Of a stretch of DNA of 64,000 nt, positions 31,997 through 44,323 are shown piece after piece; the stretch's first letter is position 1; every line of letters starts with the position of its first letter. The position numbers were made by a program, and so were the translations under genes. This stretch comes from Wurfbainia villosa (lineage: Eukaryota; Streptophyta; Magnoliopsida; Zingiberales; Zingiberaceae): NCBI GenBank assembly GCA_025175895.1, contig CM046006.1, positions 62,144,288 through 62,208,287 on the forward strand, read 5' to 3'. The notes under the pieces are model-generated. The model ran no database searches. It had not been told where the DNA came from and worked only from the letters and a program-made list of their open reading frames with translations.

Positions 31997-32353
31997 ACTA
32001 GGAAATAGTCTTAGGTGAGTCAAGTCATCATTTTCTTGAACATGGCTTTGTCTAAGGAAGTGGTCGATGATCCGATAAAAGAAGGCCCCTGTGCCTCGCC
32101 ACGACCTGGAAGCCATGATCTTGAAAAGGTAAACTTGACAAGCCTAGGGTCAAATCCAAATCTAACATAAAATTACTTGAACCTAAATCCACTCAATCAA
32201 CTTAATTGGAAGTCATCTCAAAAAAAAGGAAGGAACACATAAGTATAACATGCTTGATCACATAGACACAGGTGAGATGACCTAGGTTTAATAACTTACA
32301 ACCAATTTTTTTTAAAAAAAATCTAACATCCAATCCAACCACCTTGTGTGTAG
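31997..32353 (+). other. Gag-protease spacer of element C
   Basis: About 350 bp with no sustained protein-like frame and no recognisable motif. It separates the Gag stop at 31770 from the protease motif near 32369. Confidence 0.6.
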
Positions 32354-34268
32354 GATCAATGGATGTTGGACAGCGGTTGCTCCCGACACATGACCGGGGA
32401 TCAACTCAAATTCACAAAGCTTCGATTCAAATGACAAGGATCGGTAGCCTTTGGGAATAACGGCAAGCTCAAAATCATCGGATCAGGTGATATCGAGCTT
32501 AACTCGAATTTTGTTATTAAAAATGTATTACTTGTAGAAAATTTTGAATATAACCTGCTTAGCGTAAGCCAATTATGTGACAATAACTATAAGGTCGTAT
32601 TTTTAGAAAATGAATGTGTAATTAAATCAAATGAAACAGCTAAAACAATACTCAAGGGAACTAGGACAAATAACATTTATACAATTAACTTAATCAAATC
32701 CTCAGCCAAATGTCTTATGACACAGGAAGAGGAATCATGGTTGTGGCACCGACGACTAACACTGCACTCCAAGACTCATCCACAGTGGCTTAGTAGCAAG
32801 CTTACCCAACCTCAACAATTTGGTTAATAAAATCTGTAATGCTTGTCAACAAGGAAAACAACCTAGGACACAACACAAGTTAACTAACCAAGAACGAACC
32901 TCAAGTGTACTTGAGCTCCTGCATATGGATCTATTCGATTCACATGGAGCCAAGTCACTCAATAGAAGTCAATATTGCTTAGTCATAATTGACGACTACT
33001 CCAGGTTTACCTGGGTTAGGTTCATCAAACATAAAAATGATACCTTAGATCAATTAATCAATCTATTCAAATTAATCGAGAATCAAAAAAACCTTAAGGT
33101 TAAAAGACTTAGAAGCGATCATGGTGGTGAATTCGAAAATCAAAGGTTCACCGACTTCTGTAACCTAAACGGATACCACCATGAATTCTCTTGCCCTAGG
33201 ACCCCTCAACAAAATGGCCTAGTGGAGTGGAAAAACCGAACTCTACAAGAAGCCGCTAGGACCATGTTGAACGAATACGACCTACCCGATAGGTTTTGGG
33301 CAGAAGCCGTTAGCACGACTTGCTATGTCCAGAATAGGATCCTTATGGTAAAGAGGCACCTTAAGACCTCGTACGAGATTTATCACGATAAATTACCTAA
33401 CATCAAGTACTTTAGGGAATTTGGGTGTAAGGTACATATCCTAAACACTAAGGATTACCTAGGGAAATTTACATCCAAAACCACGACCGGAATCTTTCTA
33501 GGATACTCGACTACAAGTATAGCTTATAGAGTATATAACCACGACACCCTTAGAGTCGAGAAAACCATTAATGTAGTGTTCGATGAAGGACACGAACCTA
33601 CAAAACCCCCGGCAACCCCAATTAGCGAACCGATTCATACTAAACCTAACTCTAATCCAAAGATCAGCTCTAGTGTTAATCCTAACCTAAGTCAACCAAA
33701 TCATCCTATCGACCAAGTGATAGGTGATCCAAGTCTAGGAGTTCGAACTAGAGCCTCCTATAGGAATCTTAGTCAAATTTCCTTAATTTCAAAGATAGAA
33801 CCCAAATCAATTGAACAAGCTCTTCTTGATCCCGATTGGATTATTGCAATGCAAGAAGAGCTAGCTCAATTTACTAGGAATGAAGTGTGGGAATTAGTAC
33901 CACCACCTAAAGACAAAACGATAATTGGAACAAGATGGGTGTTTCGAAATAAGCTTGATGATAAAGGTGAAGTAGTTAGAAACAAGGCTAGGTTAGTCGC
34001 CAAAGGGTTTAGTCAAGTCGAAGGCTTAGATTACGACGAAACCGATGCCCCAGTAGCTAGACTCGAATCCATTCGAATGTTGCTAGCTTATGCCGCACAT
34101 TGAGGATTTAAGCTGTTTCAAATGGATGTTAAGTCGGCATTCCTAAATGGATACATTAAAGAAGAAGTTTATGTTAGCCAACCCCCCGGATTCGAAAATC
34201 TAGATAAACCCGACCATATTCTAAAACTTAAGAAAGCTCTCTATGGACTTGAAAATTATTTTTATTAG
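32354..34268 (+). pseudogene. pol: Pol of element C: protease, integrase, part of reverse transcriptase
   Basis: Protease: WMLDSGCSRHMTGD near 32360 keeps the D-S-G active site. GAG-pre-integrase: WLWHRRL near 32740, followed by frame breaks to 32820. Integrase and RT N-terminus form one frame (32820-34103): CNACQQGK, HMDLFD, RSDHGGE, and LVEWKNR where the catalytic E is kept. RT motifs: ARLVAKGFSQVEGLDYDE and, after a TGA at 34101, LFQMDVKSAFLNG. The frame ends abruptly after KKALYGL at about 34250, so the YVDD palm motif, thumb and all of RNase H are deleted. It cannot support reverse transcription. Confidence 0.9.
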
Positions 34269-34805
34269 TCCACACACACCCTCACTCTTTTCGATATATG
34301 GCAAAAGGGGGAGAAAAAGGCCAAAGTTAAGGGATATTTTTTTTAAGGACAAAGTTAAGGGATTTTTTTTATGGTATTTAACCTTACGATTTATGATTTT
34401 TTTTATGGACAAGGCTTACTTTAACACTCTTAAGCTTAGTTAACTTGTTAACAAAAAGAAATTTACTTAACGTGAAATGGAAGTAAAGGCCAAGGTTAAG
34501 AAATCAGTTTTTGATTTTTTAACTTAAACTTATTTTAAATACTATGGCCAATATTAAGTAATTTCGGTTACTTAATTCTTTTTTAGTAGCAAACATCAAG
34601 GGGGAGAGTTAAAACTCTTTCTCAAGTACTCACCCTCGGTCAAGGGGGAGGAATCCTCAAGGGGGAGCACTTGAAAAAGAGTTTTTATATACTCCTGTTC
34701 ATTCATGCTTTTAACACTCCTGCTCATTCATGCATATCTTTTCTTAATGCACTTAATTTTCTTAACTTTGTATGTGGGTTTGCCATAAATCAAAAAGGGG
34801 GAGAT
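34269..34805 (+). other. 3' non-coding region and polypurine tract of element C
   Basis: Runs from the RT deletion junction to the 3' LTR. It contains three or more G-rich words (GCAAAAGGGGGAGAAAAAGG near 34300, CAAGGGGGAGAG near 34600, CAAGGGGGAGG near 34640, CAAGGGGGAGC near 34660) and the true tract AAAAAGGGGGAGAT at 34792-34805. Several polypurine-like copies are a Sirevirus hallmark. Confidence 0.8.
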
Positions 34806-35930
34806 TGTTGGTGCAGTAGGCACCTAAGTCGAACCTGAGTTTTGACTATAGCAAACGATACAAAGTTAAGCTCATATTGTTATCTCACGAGCTGAATCGA
34901 GTGTGCAGAAAATTGCTATAGCTGGAGCTAAAGGCTAGCGACACCCGGAGGAAGCCGCGGTGGTCGAGCGACACTCAAGTGACTTCGGAGGGAGCCGAAG
35001 GAATTAAGTGGAAGGCCGGAAGCAAAAGCAACACGTAAGTATCGAGGTAAGCTTGTGTGTGCGAGTGTAAGTAAGGTCGTATCCTCTGTACTGGGAAAGA
35101 CTTAAGCGTAGATCCGACCCAAGACATCTCATAGATGGTCTAGGTTTTGATCTGATGGTCGACGCATCACAAAATTATGTTTTTGTTGAAAGCTTAACTT
35201 TGACTTGCGCCGAAGCATCACGCCGATCGCCACTGGAGGACTCATTGTCAATCGATCGCCAAGGTCGAAGGTCGATCCTCGACTGATGCTTCCATCAGTC
35301 GACTGATGATAGCCATCAATCGACTGATGGTCAATGATCAGCTTCGAGGAGTCAAGCTTTATCACCATTTTCCAAGGAGTTTTGTGCCCAATTCTTATTG
35401 GTTGAAGACCCATTCGATGAGGGGCTTAAAGGCTATAAAAGGAGGGCCAAACCTAGGGTTTTTCATCAATTCAAAAGCTTCCAATTGCTTCCGATACGCT
35501 CCGACTCTCCGACATCCCAACCACGAAGCGCTGCCGAGACGACGACTAGAGCTTCAACCTCCAACCTTTAAAGTCGTCGGTAACGAAAGTTCTAAATTGT
35601 ATTTCAGTTTATTCCTTTTAGTAAAGCTTTCATTATAACGAGGAGAGGGGGAGTGTCCTTCTACCTCGGGCTTTTTGTATCCGTCTAACTCCTACCTCCA
35701 ACGAGGAGGAGTTCTTTAGTAGTTTGCCCTCTGTACGTGGTCAAGGACCACTAGGGCCTTGGAGTAGTAGCCTTCGGCTACGAACCAAGTAAAACCCTTG
35801 TGTCTATTGTGTCTTTTATTTATTTATTGTTATCTTTCCACTGTGTTTACTCGTGCCTTAACGAACGATTACGAAAAAGTTTTTATCGTTATTCACCCCC
35901 CCCCCCTCTAGCGCTCACTTCGATCCATCA
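34806..35930 (+). repeat. 3' LTR of element C
   Basis: 1125 bp, TGTTGGTGCAGTAGG ... CGATCCATCA, followed by the GTGTG duplicate. The only large difference from 28798-29910 lies in 35150-35300. Confidence 0.92.
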
Positions 35931-36557
35931 GTGTGTATTGAGCAGGACCAACATAGAGGTGATTCGATTTATTGCTGACTACATAATCGAATCGGACCTC
36001 AAATATTATCTTGTACATGCTCTTAATTCCGATATAATAACGGGCACATATAATTAGTATTCATTTCTTTGATTTACCAATAGACAAGATTTATAGAGTA
36101 AATCGATAGGCTTGGTAAGTTGGGAAATAGTATTATTTATATGGTGTGTCGTTGATTATAGGAGGAAATCGTGTCCTATATATTAGGATGATGATGTCTC
36201 CTTGAGGAGCTCATAAGGTTCATCATGTAAACCCTGCAAGTGGACTTGGTCCGGCATGATGATAAGGTTGAGTGGTACTACTCATGGAGTTAGATGTTGA
36301 TTAATTAACTGTCAGTAAATTAATTAATTGACGGACATTCGAGATCTTAAATACGGAGAGATAAATGTACAAATAATATATGGAGCCCATATTAACTTAT
36401 GGGGGTTGGTGAGGTAGATCAATGATAATCCTCTAGTGGAATGGATTATCATTAATGGATCGGACTTTATGTGGGCTTGATCCATTGGGTGGCCAAGATC
36501 CAACTCCTCCTCATGGTCCCTATTGTAGCCTATTAAAACCTCATGGAGCCTAAATCC

Positions 36558-36682
36558 GATGGTGGAAAATAAAAACTCTAGATCCGACGGTGGAGATTAA
36601 ATCTCTAGATCCGACGGTTGAGATTAAATCTCTATATCCGACGGTTGAAATTAAATCCCTGGAACCGACAGTGGAGATTAAA
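36558..36682. repeat. 27-bp minisatellite in element B 5' LTR (5 units)
   Basis: Units of the type 'gatccgacggttgagattaaatctcta' just upstream of TATAAAAG (36702-36709). The same array is at 43396-43521 in the 3' LTR, also 5 units. Because 27 is divisible by 3 it creates spurious 9-residue repeat proteins. Confidence 0.9.
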
Positions 36683-36701
36683 GAAGGCTTAGGCCTAACT
36701 C

Positions 36702-36709
36702 TATAAAAG
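36702..36709 (+). promoter_or_regulatory. TATA box of element B 5' LTR
   Basis: TATAAAAG in ACTCTATAAAAGGGTGC. The 3' LTR position (43541-43550) reads CCATAAAAGG, one base changed. Confidence 0.65.
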
Positions 36710-37482
36710 GGTGCTAGGGGTGGGCGGCAAAAGCAATTGAAGAGGGGATTAGGGTTTGGGCGGCTAGGGCTTGGAGGCTTGGGCAGCCACAATTTTGGAA
36801 AGTTTTTCCTTTCTCTTCTTCTTCTTGGCCGGCGCCCAACTTGCTTCCTCCTCTCCTTGGCCGGCGTCCAACCTCTTCTTCCTCTTCTCCTTGGCCGGTG
36901 AAAACAAGGGTAAGGGTGGTTCCTTGGAGTTTTTGGTCGGCGCCCACCTTCCCCTCTCTTTGGGCCGGCGGCAAGCTTCAAGTTTAGAGCTTGTTGGTTG
37001 GTCCTAGATTGAGGAGAGTTTTGATTATATACTTCCTCTTGTTCAGAGTGATCAAGGAAAGGAAGATCGTGATCTAGGAGGCTTCGACTTTTGGAAGATT
37101 GTCGCCCACATGACGTCCAAAAGGAGGAAGGACATACAATAAAAGATCGAGAGGTATAAATTTTGTTTTGTTTTCCTTTTGCTCCTTTTGTATGTTGTAT
37201 GTTTGTGTTATGTGGCTAATTTACTTGGACCCCGAATACAAATGCAAAAACTGGCGATCCGTACATCGTCTATTCCGCGACTATTCGAATAATAGAAGTT
37301 GATCGCTTCAACAACAAGTTTGTTCAAGTGACTACTCTAATCGAATAGCACGATGATGAAATGGTAGCTTGGGTAATCCCTCCTTGTCAAGGATAATTTT
37401 TTTTTATCCGGGGACGTAGAAGGGATCGCCATGAATAAGTGACCGAGTTGATGTGGGAAGCAAAGTTTCCCCACCCTTCAAT

Positions 37483-37494
37483 TTGTATTAGAGC
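37483..37494 (+). promoter_or_regulatory. Degenerate primer-binding site of element B
   Basis: TTGTATTAGAGC, two mismatches to TGGTATCAGAGC, two bases after the LTR end. Confidence 0.75.
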
Positions 37495-38533
37495 CACGGT
37501 TTTCGGTTTTGTGTGTTTAGGATTCGGTTACTTTTATGCACTTTTTCATATATTATATGTGCCGGATAATAGTAGGATGTGCGTGGTTAACTTTTGGTTG
37601 CAGGCATAGGATCCAACTATTATGGTCATATGTGTGTATGTGATTGTATGTGTGTAATTGTATATTATTTGAATCCTCGGGGTTGACGATGCTAGTATTT
37701 AATTTTGTATTTAAATACGGCATTGTTTAGCCACTCTTTTTATTTTAGTTTACTTTCGATCTAGATTTCATGTACACTCCTTCATGGAGTATAGGATCGA
37801 TGGATGTAAATTAAAATAGTTTTATTTCTCAGCTCAGATCTCCGGATGGCTTGTACATGGCGTAGGGAGGAGCGGACGAGATGGCGATATGACGGGAGGC
37901 ATATTGGAGACAAAAACCATAATAGTTGGAAAATATTTTTTTTCCATATTTATTGCTTATTGTTTGATATGCATATCGTAGGCTAGAAAATTCCTCAAGT
38001 TTAAATTACTAAGTGGGAGAGGGATATTTTTATAAATGTCCATGGCCTCCATTACGATTTGACATGTGATGCAAACAAACTTGCGCGTCAGCTCTGAGTG
38101 CCTTCCTCCACATCGGATGAGTTTGTTTGCGGATTACAAGGTCGAATATGGTTATAGGAAGTTATTAAGGAGCGTGTGTACTTTCCCATCGGAAGGCACA
38201 TAACCCGAGATAATTACCTTGGTACCGAGTAATGGTGAACACTTAGATACAAATATAAGTATCCTCCTCATCGGAGTCACTGCTTTTATTTTTAGGGCCG
38301 AAGAGGAATCAACTATTAATTTTATTTGTCAAAAAATTAGGTTAACAAGATAGTAAAATTAATGGGTGAAACCTCCTCTTACAAATGTAGAATTTGTATA
38401 TGTCCACACTATCGTGGCATACGATATTCTCGATGTTTTGAGGCGTTGGTTGATTTTAAAATTTTATTATTTGAGGAATCAATAATTTTTTGAAATCTAA
38501 TGCTTTGATCTATGTGATTCTTAGGTTTTCAAA
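37495..38533 (+). other. Untranslated leader of element B
   Basis: About 1 kb between primer site and gag without protein-like frames. It matches the leader of element H on the minus strand (57460-58496), for example the 'gtggctaaacaatg' and 'catgtacactcc' blocks. Confidence 0.7.
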
Positions 38534-39319
38534 ATGACTTTCAACCCGCTTGCTGTGATACTGAAAGAAAATAAACTTACTGGACCCAATTATGTTGATT
38601 GAAAGAGGAATCTTGACATTGTCTTGACTGCTGAGGAATACAAATATGTACTCCTCGAAGAGTGCCCTCCTAAGCCTGCAGATGATTCTGGGGAAAAGGA
38701 GAAGGAGAGTTATAAGAAGTGGATTAAGACCGATGAGATGGTGCGGTGTTATATTTTGGCATCTATGTCAAATGTACTGCAACATCAACATCAAGCCATG
38801 CCCACTACTTATGACATGATACTCAATCTCAAAGAACTTTTCGGACACCAGAATCGAACTGCTAGGCAGAAAGCCATGAGGAACTTGATGATGACCACCA
38901 TGATCGAGGGAACACCCATGAGGGATCATGTTCTCAAGATGATGGCTCATTTGAATGAGCTGGAAGTCCTCAGAGCTGAGATCGATGGGGAAACCTAGGT
39001 CGATATCATTCTCCAGTCTCTACCTAGGAGTTTTGAGCAGTTTCGCCTAAACTACAACATGAACAAGAGGTTGTATTCGTTGGCGGAGCTTCTGACAAAA
39101 CTCCAGGCGGCAGAGGGGCTATTTCATCAGAGTGTCCAGGCGCAGGCCATGGTTGCCCAAAAGGTTTCTACTTCTAAGCCAAAAGGTAAGAAGAAGAAGA
39201 AACAAGCTGGGGCAAAGGTGATGGGAGGAACTCAGGGAGGAGTGAAGAAGCCAAAAGGCAAGTGCTTCACTTGCAAGCAGACTGGACACTGGAAGAAGGA
39301 CTGCCCCAACCGAAAGTAG
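38534..39319 (+). pseudogene. gag: Gag of element B, two in-frame stops
   Basis: Start at 38534 (MTFNPLAVILKENKLTG). TGA at 38600 replaces the expected Trp of the YVDW-type motif, and TAG at 38996 interrupts before the second half; the frame otherwise runs through to 39319. The middle carries the UBN2 capsid-like region (LNLKELFGHQNRTARQ, FEQFRLNYNMN). A Lys-rich linker leads to a single CCHC knuckle (CFTCKQTGHWKKDC, near 39266-39305). No coiled coil. The Gag is shorter than the Sirevirus type in this window, about 261 codons. Confidence 0.9.
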
Positions 39320-42300
39320 AACAAAGGTATATGTTTTGGTCTAGTCATTGAAACATGTTTAGCGGTGTTATCTACCGGCACCTGGTGTGTAGATACGAGA
39401 GCCACTGATCATGTCTGCAATACTTTGCAGGGGTTCTAGGAAACCAGACGACTAGTTGAGTGGGAGATTATCGTATACTTGGGTGATGCCACGAAGGTGG
39501 CGGCTGTTGCAGTGGGAGATGTTTATTTGTCTTTTGAGAGGAATAAAGTTTTGGTTCTTAAAAATTGCCTTTATGTACCTTTATTTAGAAAGAATTTGAT
39601 TTCGGTTTCTAAATTATTTATGGATGGATATTCTATTTTTTTAATGACAGAGTTGTAATAAAAAGGAATAGGGAGATTATCTGTTCTGGTGCATTGATAG
39701 GAAATTTGTATACACTCGAACCAAAATCTCCCACGATGCAAATAGAAGTGAATAACTCATCTTCTAATTCCAATAAGAGAAAAGAACCTTCGAAGATGAA
39801 CCAAACATATCTTTGGCATCTAAGGCTAGGTCATATTAACCTAAGCAGAATTCAAAGGTTGATAGCTGATGGACCTCTGGGTTCATTAGTGGTGGAAGAT
39901 TTCCTAACCTGCGAATCTTGCTTGGAGGGTAAAATGACCAAGAGGCCTTTTAAGGCCAAGGGGTATAGAGCCAAAGATGTGTTGGAATTGGTTCATTCTG
40001 ATTTGTGTGGTCCTATGTCTATCCAGGCAAGAGGTGGCTTTGAATATTTTATCTCACTTATAGACGATTATTCAAGATATGGATACATTTACTTGATGTG
40101 CCACAAGTCTGAATGTTTTGACAAGTTCAAAGAATTCAAAGCGGATGTGGAGAAATGTCAAGGTAAAAGTATCAAGACACTACGATCTGATTGTGGTGGT
40201 GAGTACCTCTTGGGAGAGTTTAGGAATTACTTATCAGAAGCTGGGATTCAATCCCAATTGTCTGCACCTGGCACACCCCAGCAGAATGGTGTAGCAAAGC
40301 GAAGGAATAGGACTCTTATGGATATGGTTAGATCGATGATGAGTTACTCTGAGTTGCCAGATTCGTTCTGGGGATATGCTCTAGATATGACAGTGTATAT
40401 TCTAAACTTGGTTCCATCTAAATCAGTGCCTTCGACTCCCACAGAATTGTGGACTAGGCGAAAGTCTAGTCTGAGACATATTCGGATTTGGGGGAGTCCA
40501 GCACATGTGCTGAAGGCAGATGCTGGTAAGTTGGAACCTCGTATAGAAGTACGTATGTTCGTTGGCTATCCTAGAGGAACGAAAGGTGGTTTATTTTATA
40601 GTCCTAGAGATCAGAGGGTGATCGTTAGCATGAATGCTAGATTTCTAGAGGAAGACTATGTGATGAACCACAAGCCCATGAGTAAGATTATTCTGGAGGA
40701 ATTGAAAGGGGAAGTCACTACTTCAGTACCACCGGTACAAGAGGATATACCACAAGTCACTGCACCGCGTGTCACAGAGGATACACAGGTGATACCTCGT
40801 CTTAGTAGGAGGGTTGTTAGACAGCCTGATAGATTCATGTTCTTGGAAGAATCTTCTGATTTGGTCCCTGGCGAACATAAACCTGATCCCTGGACATATG
40901 ACGAGGCAATCCAAGATAAAGATGCGGTATCTTGGCAAAGTGCAATGAATGCTAAGATTGAATCTATGAATTCAAATCGGGTCTGGGAGCTAGTAGAACC
41001 ACCCAATGGTGTAAAAACCATTGGATGCAAGTGGATCTACAAAAGAAAGAGAGGAATAGACGGGAAGGTTGAGACCTTCAAAGCAAGGCTTGTTGCGAAG
41101 GGGCTCAGAAAGAGGGTATCGATTATGAGGAGACCTTTTCGCCGGTAGCCATGCTTAAGTCTATCCGGATTCTCTTATGTATTGCTACTCATATAGATTA
41201 TGAGGTATGGCAGATGGATGTCAAGACAACTTTCCTTAATGGAAGTCTTGAGGAAAACATCTATATGAAGCAACCAGAGGGATTCATTACAAAGGGCAAA
41301 GAGCATCTTGTGTACAAGCTTACTCGATCCATTTATGGATTGAAGCAAGCTTCGAGATCTTGGAACATCCGTTTTGATGAGGTAATCCAGTATTATGGAT
41401 TTATTCAAAGTCCGGATGAGTCTTGTGTATACAAGAGATGTGACGGAAACGTAGTGGTATTTCTTGTACTATACGTAGATGACATTTTGTTAATTGGCAA
41501 CAATGTCAAGGTGTTATCGGGCGTAAGGGTATGGTTGTCCAAACAGTTTGATATGAAGGACTTGGGAGAAGTGGGACATATCCTTGGGATCAAGGTTATA
41601 AGGTATCGCAGGAAAAGGATGTTGTGTTTATCTCAAGCTTCATACATAGACACCATTATTGATCGTTTTAGCATGCAAAAATCCAAGAAAGGTTTTCTAC
41701 CTTTCAGGCATGGAGTTCCTTTATCTAAGGAGATGTGTCCTAGAACATCTGAGGAGATAGAGGAGATGAAGGTGGTTCCTTATGCTTCGGCAGTAGGAAG
41801 CCTCATGTATGCGATGCTATGTACGAGACCAGATATCTGCTTTGCCGTGAGCATGGTCAGCAAATATCAGAGTAATCCAGGACAGGGACATTGGACTACG
41901 GTAAAGCATATATTGAAGTACCTGAGAAGGACTAGGGATTATATGCTAGTTTACTGGGCAGACCAATTACTCCCTGTGGGTTACACAGATTCCGACTTCC
42001 AATCAGATAGGTATAACAGTAAGTCTACCTCAGGTTTTGTGTTTACTTTGGGAGGTGGAGCCATTGTATAGAGGAGTGTCAAGCAGAAATGCGTGGCAGA
42101 CTCTACCATGGAAGCTGAATATGTGGTAGCCTCTGAGGCGACCAAAGAAGTTGTATGGGTCAGAAACTTCTTGATGGACTTGGATGTGATTCTTGGTTTG
42201 CACAAAACTATCACAATTTATTGTGATAACAGTGGGGCAGTTGCAAACTCGAAGGAACCACAAGCCCATAAGGCAAGTTAACACATAGAGCGCAAGTACC

Positions 42301-42452
42301 ATCTGATACGAGAAATCGTAAAGCAAGAAGAAGTTGTTGTGGCCAAGATTGCATCAGAGGATAACTTGGCAGATCCTTTCACTAAGGCCCTTCCAGCGAG
42401 AGCTTTTGATAGACATGTGGAGGGAATGCGAATCAGATGTATGACAGTTTAA
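39320..42452 (+). pseudogene. pol: Pol of element B (PR-INT-RT-RH) with inactive protease and integrase sites
   Basis: Protease: CVDTRATDHVC near 39389, D-T-R in place of D-T-G, and a TAG at 39437. A frameshift near 39640 leads to the INT/RT frame 39694-41148. Integrase: zinc region (HLRLGH, CESC), catalytic D's (HSDLCGP; SDCGGE), but the catalytic Glu codon is AAG (40297-40299), giving VAKRRNR exactly 35 residues after the second D. A small deletion near 41100 shifts frame; RT continues at 41151 with WQMDVKTTFLNG, YGLKQASRSW and LYVDDILLIG. RNase H (YTDSDF, ADSTMEAEY) has stops at 42069 (TAG at a Trp position) and 42279. The frame ends at 42452. Not functional. Confidence 0.92.
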
Positions 42453-42475
42453 GGATAGCATAGTCTTTTAGTATA

Positions 42476-42485
42476 AGTGGGAGAT
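42476..42485 (+). promoter_or_regulatory. Polypurine tract of element B
   Basis: AGTGGGAGAT directly before TGTTGGGATG of the 3' LTR. Confidence 0.8.
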
Positions 42486-44323
42486 TGTTGGGATGTATAC
42501 TGAAAAGTTTATCTTTTGTATGAACATCTTTAGTTTTGAAATAAGAATCACATGATCATTGATTGCATATTTATGGTTATGCATATTTGTCTAATACATT
42601 ACATTGTAGATAACATGGTGTGTAGTGTCACACAGGAGATCATGTTATCGGTTCATTGTAAAGTATAAGTAAAGGCTCACAACCGAGATGGTTATGGACA
42701 AACCATTGGAATGGTTGTAGTGTGATTTGGTATTGGTTTGTCTTGACCATAGAATTACACTAGTATACTTTGTGAGTATTGAGCAGAACCGACATAGAGG
42801 TGATTCGATTTATTGTTGACTACATAATCGAATCGGACCTCAGATATTATCTTGTACATGATCTTAATCCCGATATAATAACGGGCACATATACTTAGTA
42901 TTCATTTCTTTGATTTACCAATGGGCGAGATTTATAGAGTAAATTGATAGGCTTGGTAAGTTGGGAAATAGTATTATTTATATGGTGTGTCATTGATTAT
43001 AGGAGGAAACTGCGTCCTATATATTAGGATGATAATGTCCCCTTGAGGAGCTCATAAGGTTCATCATGTAAACTCTGCAGGTGGACTTGGTCCGGCATGA
43101 TGATAAGGTTGAGTGGTACTACTCATGGAGTTAGATGTTGATTAATTAACTGTCAGTAAATTAATTAATTGACGGACATTCGAGATCTTAAATACGGGGA
43201 GATAAATGTACAAATAATATATGGAGCCCATATTAACTTATGGGGGTTGGTGAGGTAGATCAATGATAATCCTCTAGTGGAATGGATTATCATTAATGGA
43301 TCGGACTTTATGTGGGCTTGATCCATTGGGTGGCCAAGATCCAAATCCTCCTCATGGTCCCTATTGTAGCCTATTAAAACCTCATGGAGCCTAGATCCGA
43401 TGGTGGAAAATAAAAACTCTAGATCCGACGGTGGAGATTAAATCTCTAGATCCGACGGTTGAGATTAAATCTCTAGATCCGACGGTTGAGATTAAATCCC
43501 TAGAACCGATAGTGGAGATTAAAGAAGGCTTAGGCCTAACTCCATAAAAGGAGGCTAGGGGTGGGCAGCAAGAGCAATTGAAGAGGGGATTAGGGTTTGG
43601 GCGGCTAGGCCTTGGAGGCTTGGGCGGCCACAATTTTGGAAAGTTTTTCCTTTCTTTTCTTCTTCTTGGTCGGCGCCCAACTTGCTTCCTCCTCTCCTTG
43701 GCCAGCATCCAACCTCTTCTTCCTCTTCTCCTTGGCTGGTGAAAACAAGGGTAAGAGTGGTTCCTTGGAGCTCTTGGCCAGCGCCCACCTTCCCCTCTCT
43801 TTGGGCAGGCAGCATGCTTCAAGTTTGGAGCTTGTTGGTTGGTCCTAGATAGAGGAGAGTTTTGATTATATACTTCCTCTTGTTCGGAGTGATCAAGGAA
43901 AGGAAGATCGTGATCTAGGAGGCTTCGACTTTTTGGAAGATCGTCGCCCACACGACGTCCAAAAGGAGGAAGGACATACAATAGAAAATCGAGAGGTATA
44001 AATTTTTTTTTTTGTTTTCCTTTTGTTCCTTTGTATGTTGTATGTTTGTGTTATGTGGCTAATTTACTTGGACCCCGAATACAAACACAAAAACCGGTGA
44101 TCCGTACATCGTCTATTCCGTGACTATTCGAATAATAGAAGTTGGTCGCGTGAACAACATGTTTGTTCAAGTGACTACTCTAATTGAATAGCACAATGCT
44201 AAAACAGTAGCTTGGGTAATCCCTCCTTGTCAAGGATAAATTTTTTTTATCCAGAGACGTAGAAGGGATCGCCATGAACAAGCGACCGAGTTGAAGTGGG
44301 AAACGAAGTTTCCCCACCCTTCA
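42486..44323 (+). repeat. 3' LTR of element B
   Basis: 1838 bp, TGTTGGGATGTATACTG ... CCCCACCCTTCA, followed by GACAT. Collinear with the split 5' LTR; includes the 27-bp array at 43396-43521. Confidence 0.92.

Larger units (their letters stand above)
28798..35930 (+). mobile_element. Element C, Sirevirus-type Ty1/copia with truncated pol
   Basis: Structure: 5' LTR (28798-29910), primer site, gag, protease, integrase, partial reverse transcriptase, polypurine tract, 3' LTR (34806-35930). Target duplication GTGTG at 28793-28797 and 35931-35935. Gag with zinc knuckle and long coiled coil, plus several CAAGGGGGAG words before the 3' LTR, fit Sireviruses. Reverse transcriptase stops after YGL and the YVDD region and RNase H are absent. 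It inserted into the LTR of B, so it is younger than B. Confidence 0.9.
28507..37480 (+). repeat. 5' LTR of element B, split by element C
   Basis: LTR sequence is 28507-28797 and 35936-37480 (GTGTG at 35931 is the duplicate). It starts TGTTAGGATGTTTACTG and ends CCCCACCCTTCA before the primer site. It holds a 27-bp tandem repeat (5 units, 36558-36682), then TATAAAAG at 36702, then a leader with GCCGGCGCC-type motifs. Confidence 0.9.
28507..44323 (+). mobile_element. Element B, Ty1/copia element with gag and pol relics
   Basis: Structure: 5' LTR (28507-28797 plus 35936-37480, split by element C), degenerate primer site, leader, gag, pol, polypurine tract, 3' LTR (42486-44323). Target duplication GACAT at 28502-28506 and 44324-44328. 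Both LTRs are about 1.84 kb. Pol is of the same subfamily as element H. Gag (ENKLTGPNYVD, CFTCKQTGHWKKDC) and Pol resemble the Angela/Tork side of Ty1/copia rather than Sireviruses; the exact lineage needs a tree. Confidence 0.9.

Noticed and set aside
34243..34443. Envelope-like gene after pol in element C
   Set aside because: Some Sireviruses carry an extra frame here, but 34269-34805 has only short, low-complexity frames with no membrane-protein pattern.
36550..36981. Arg/Pro-rich 143-residue frame (and 43391-43981)
   Set aside because: Antisense to the B LTR, covering the minisatellite and GC-rich leader; no protein similarity recognised.
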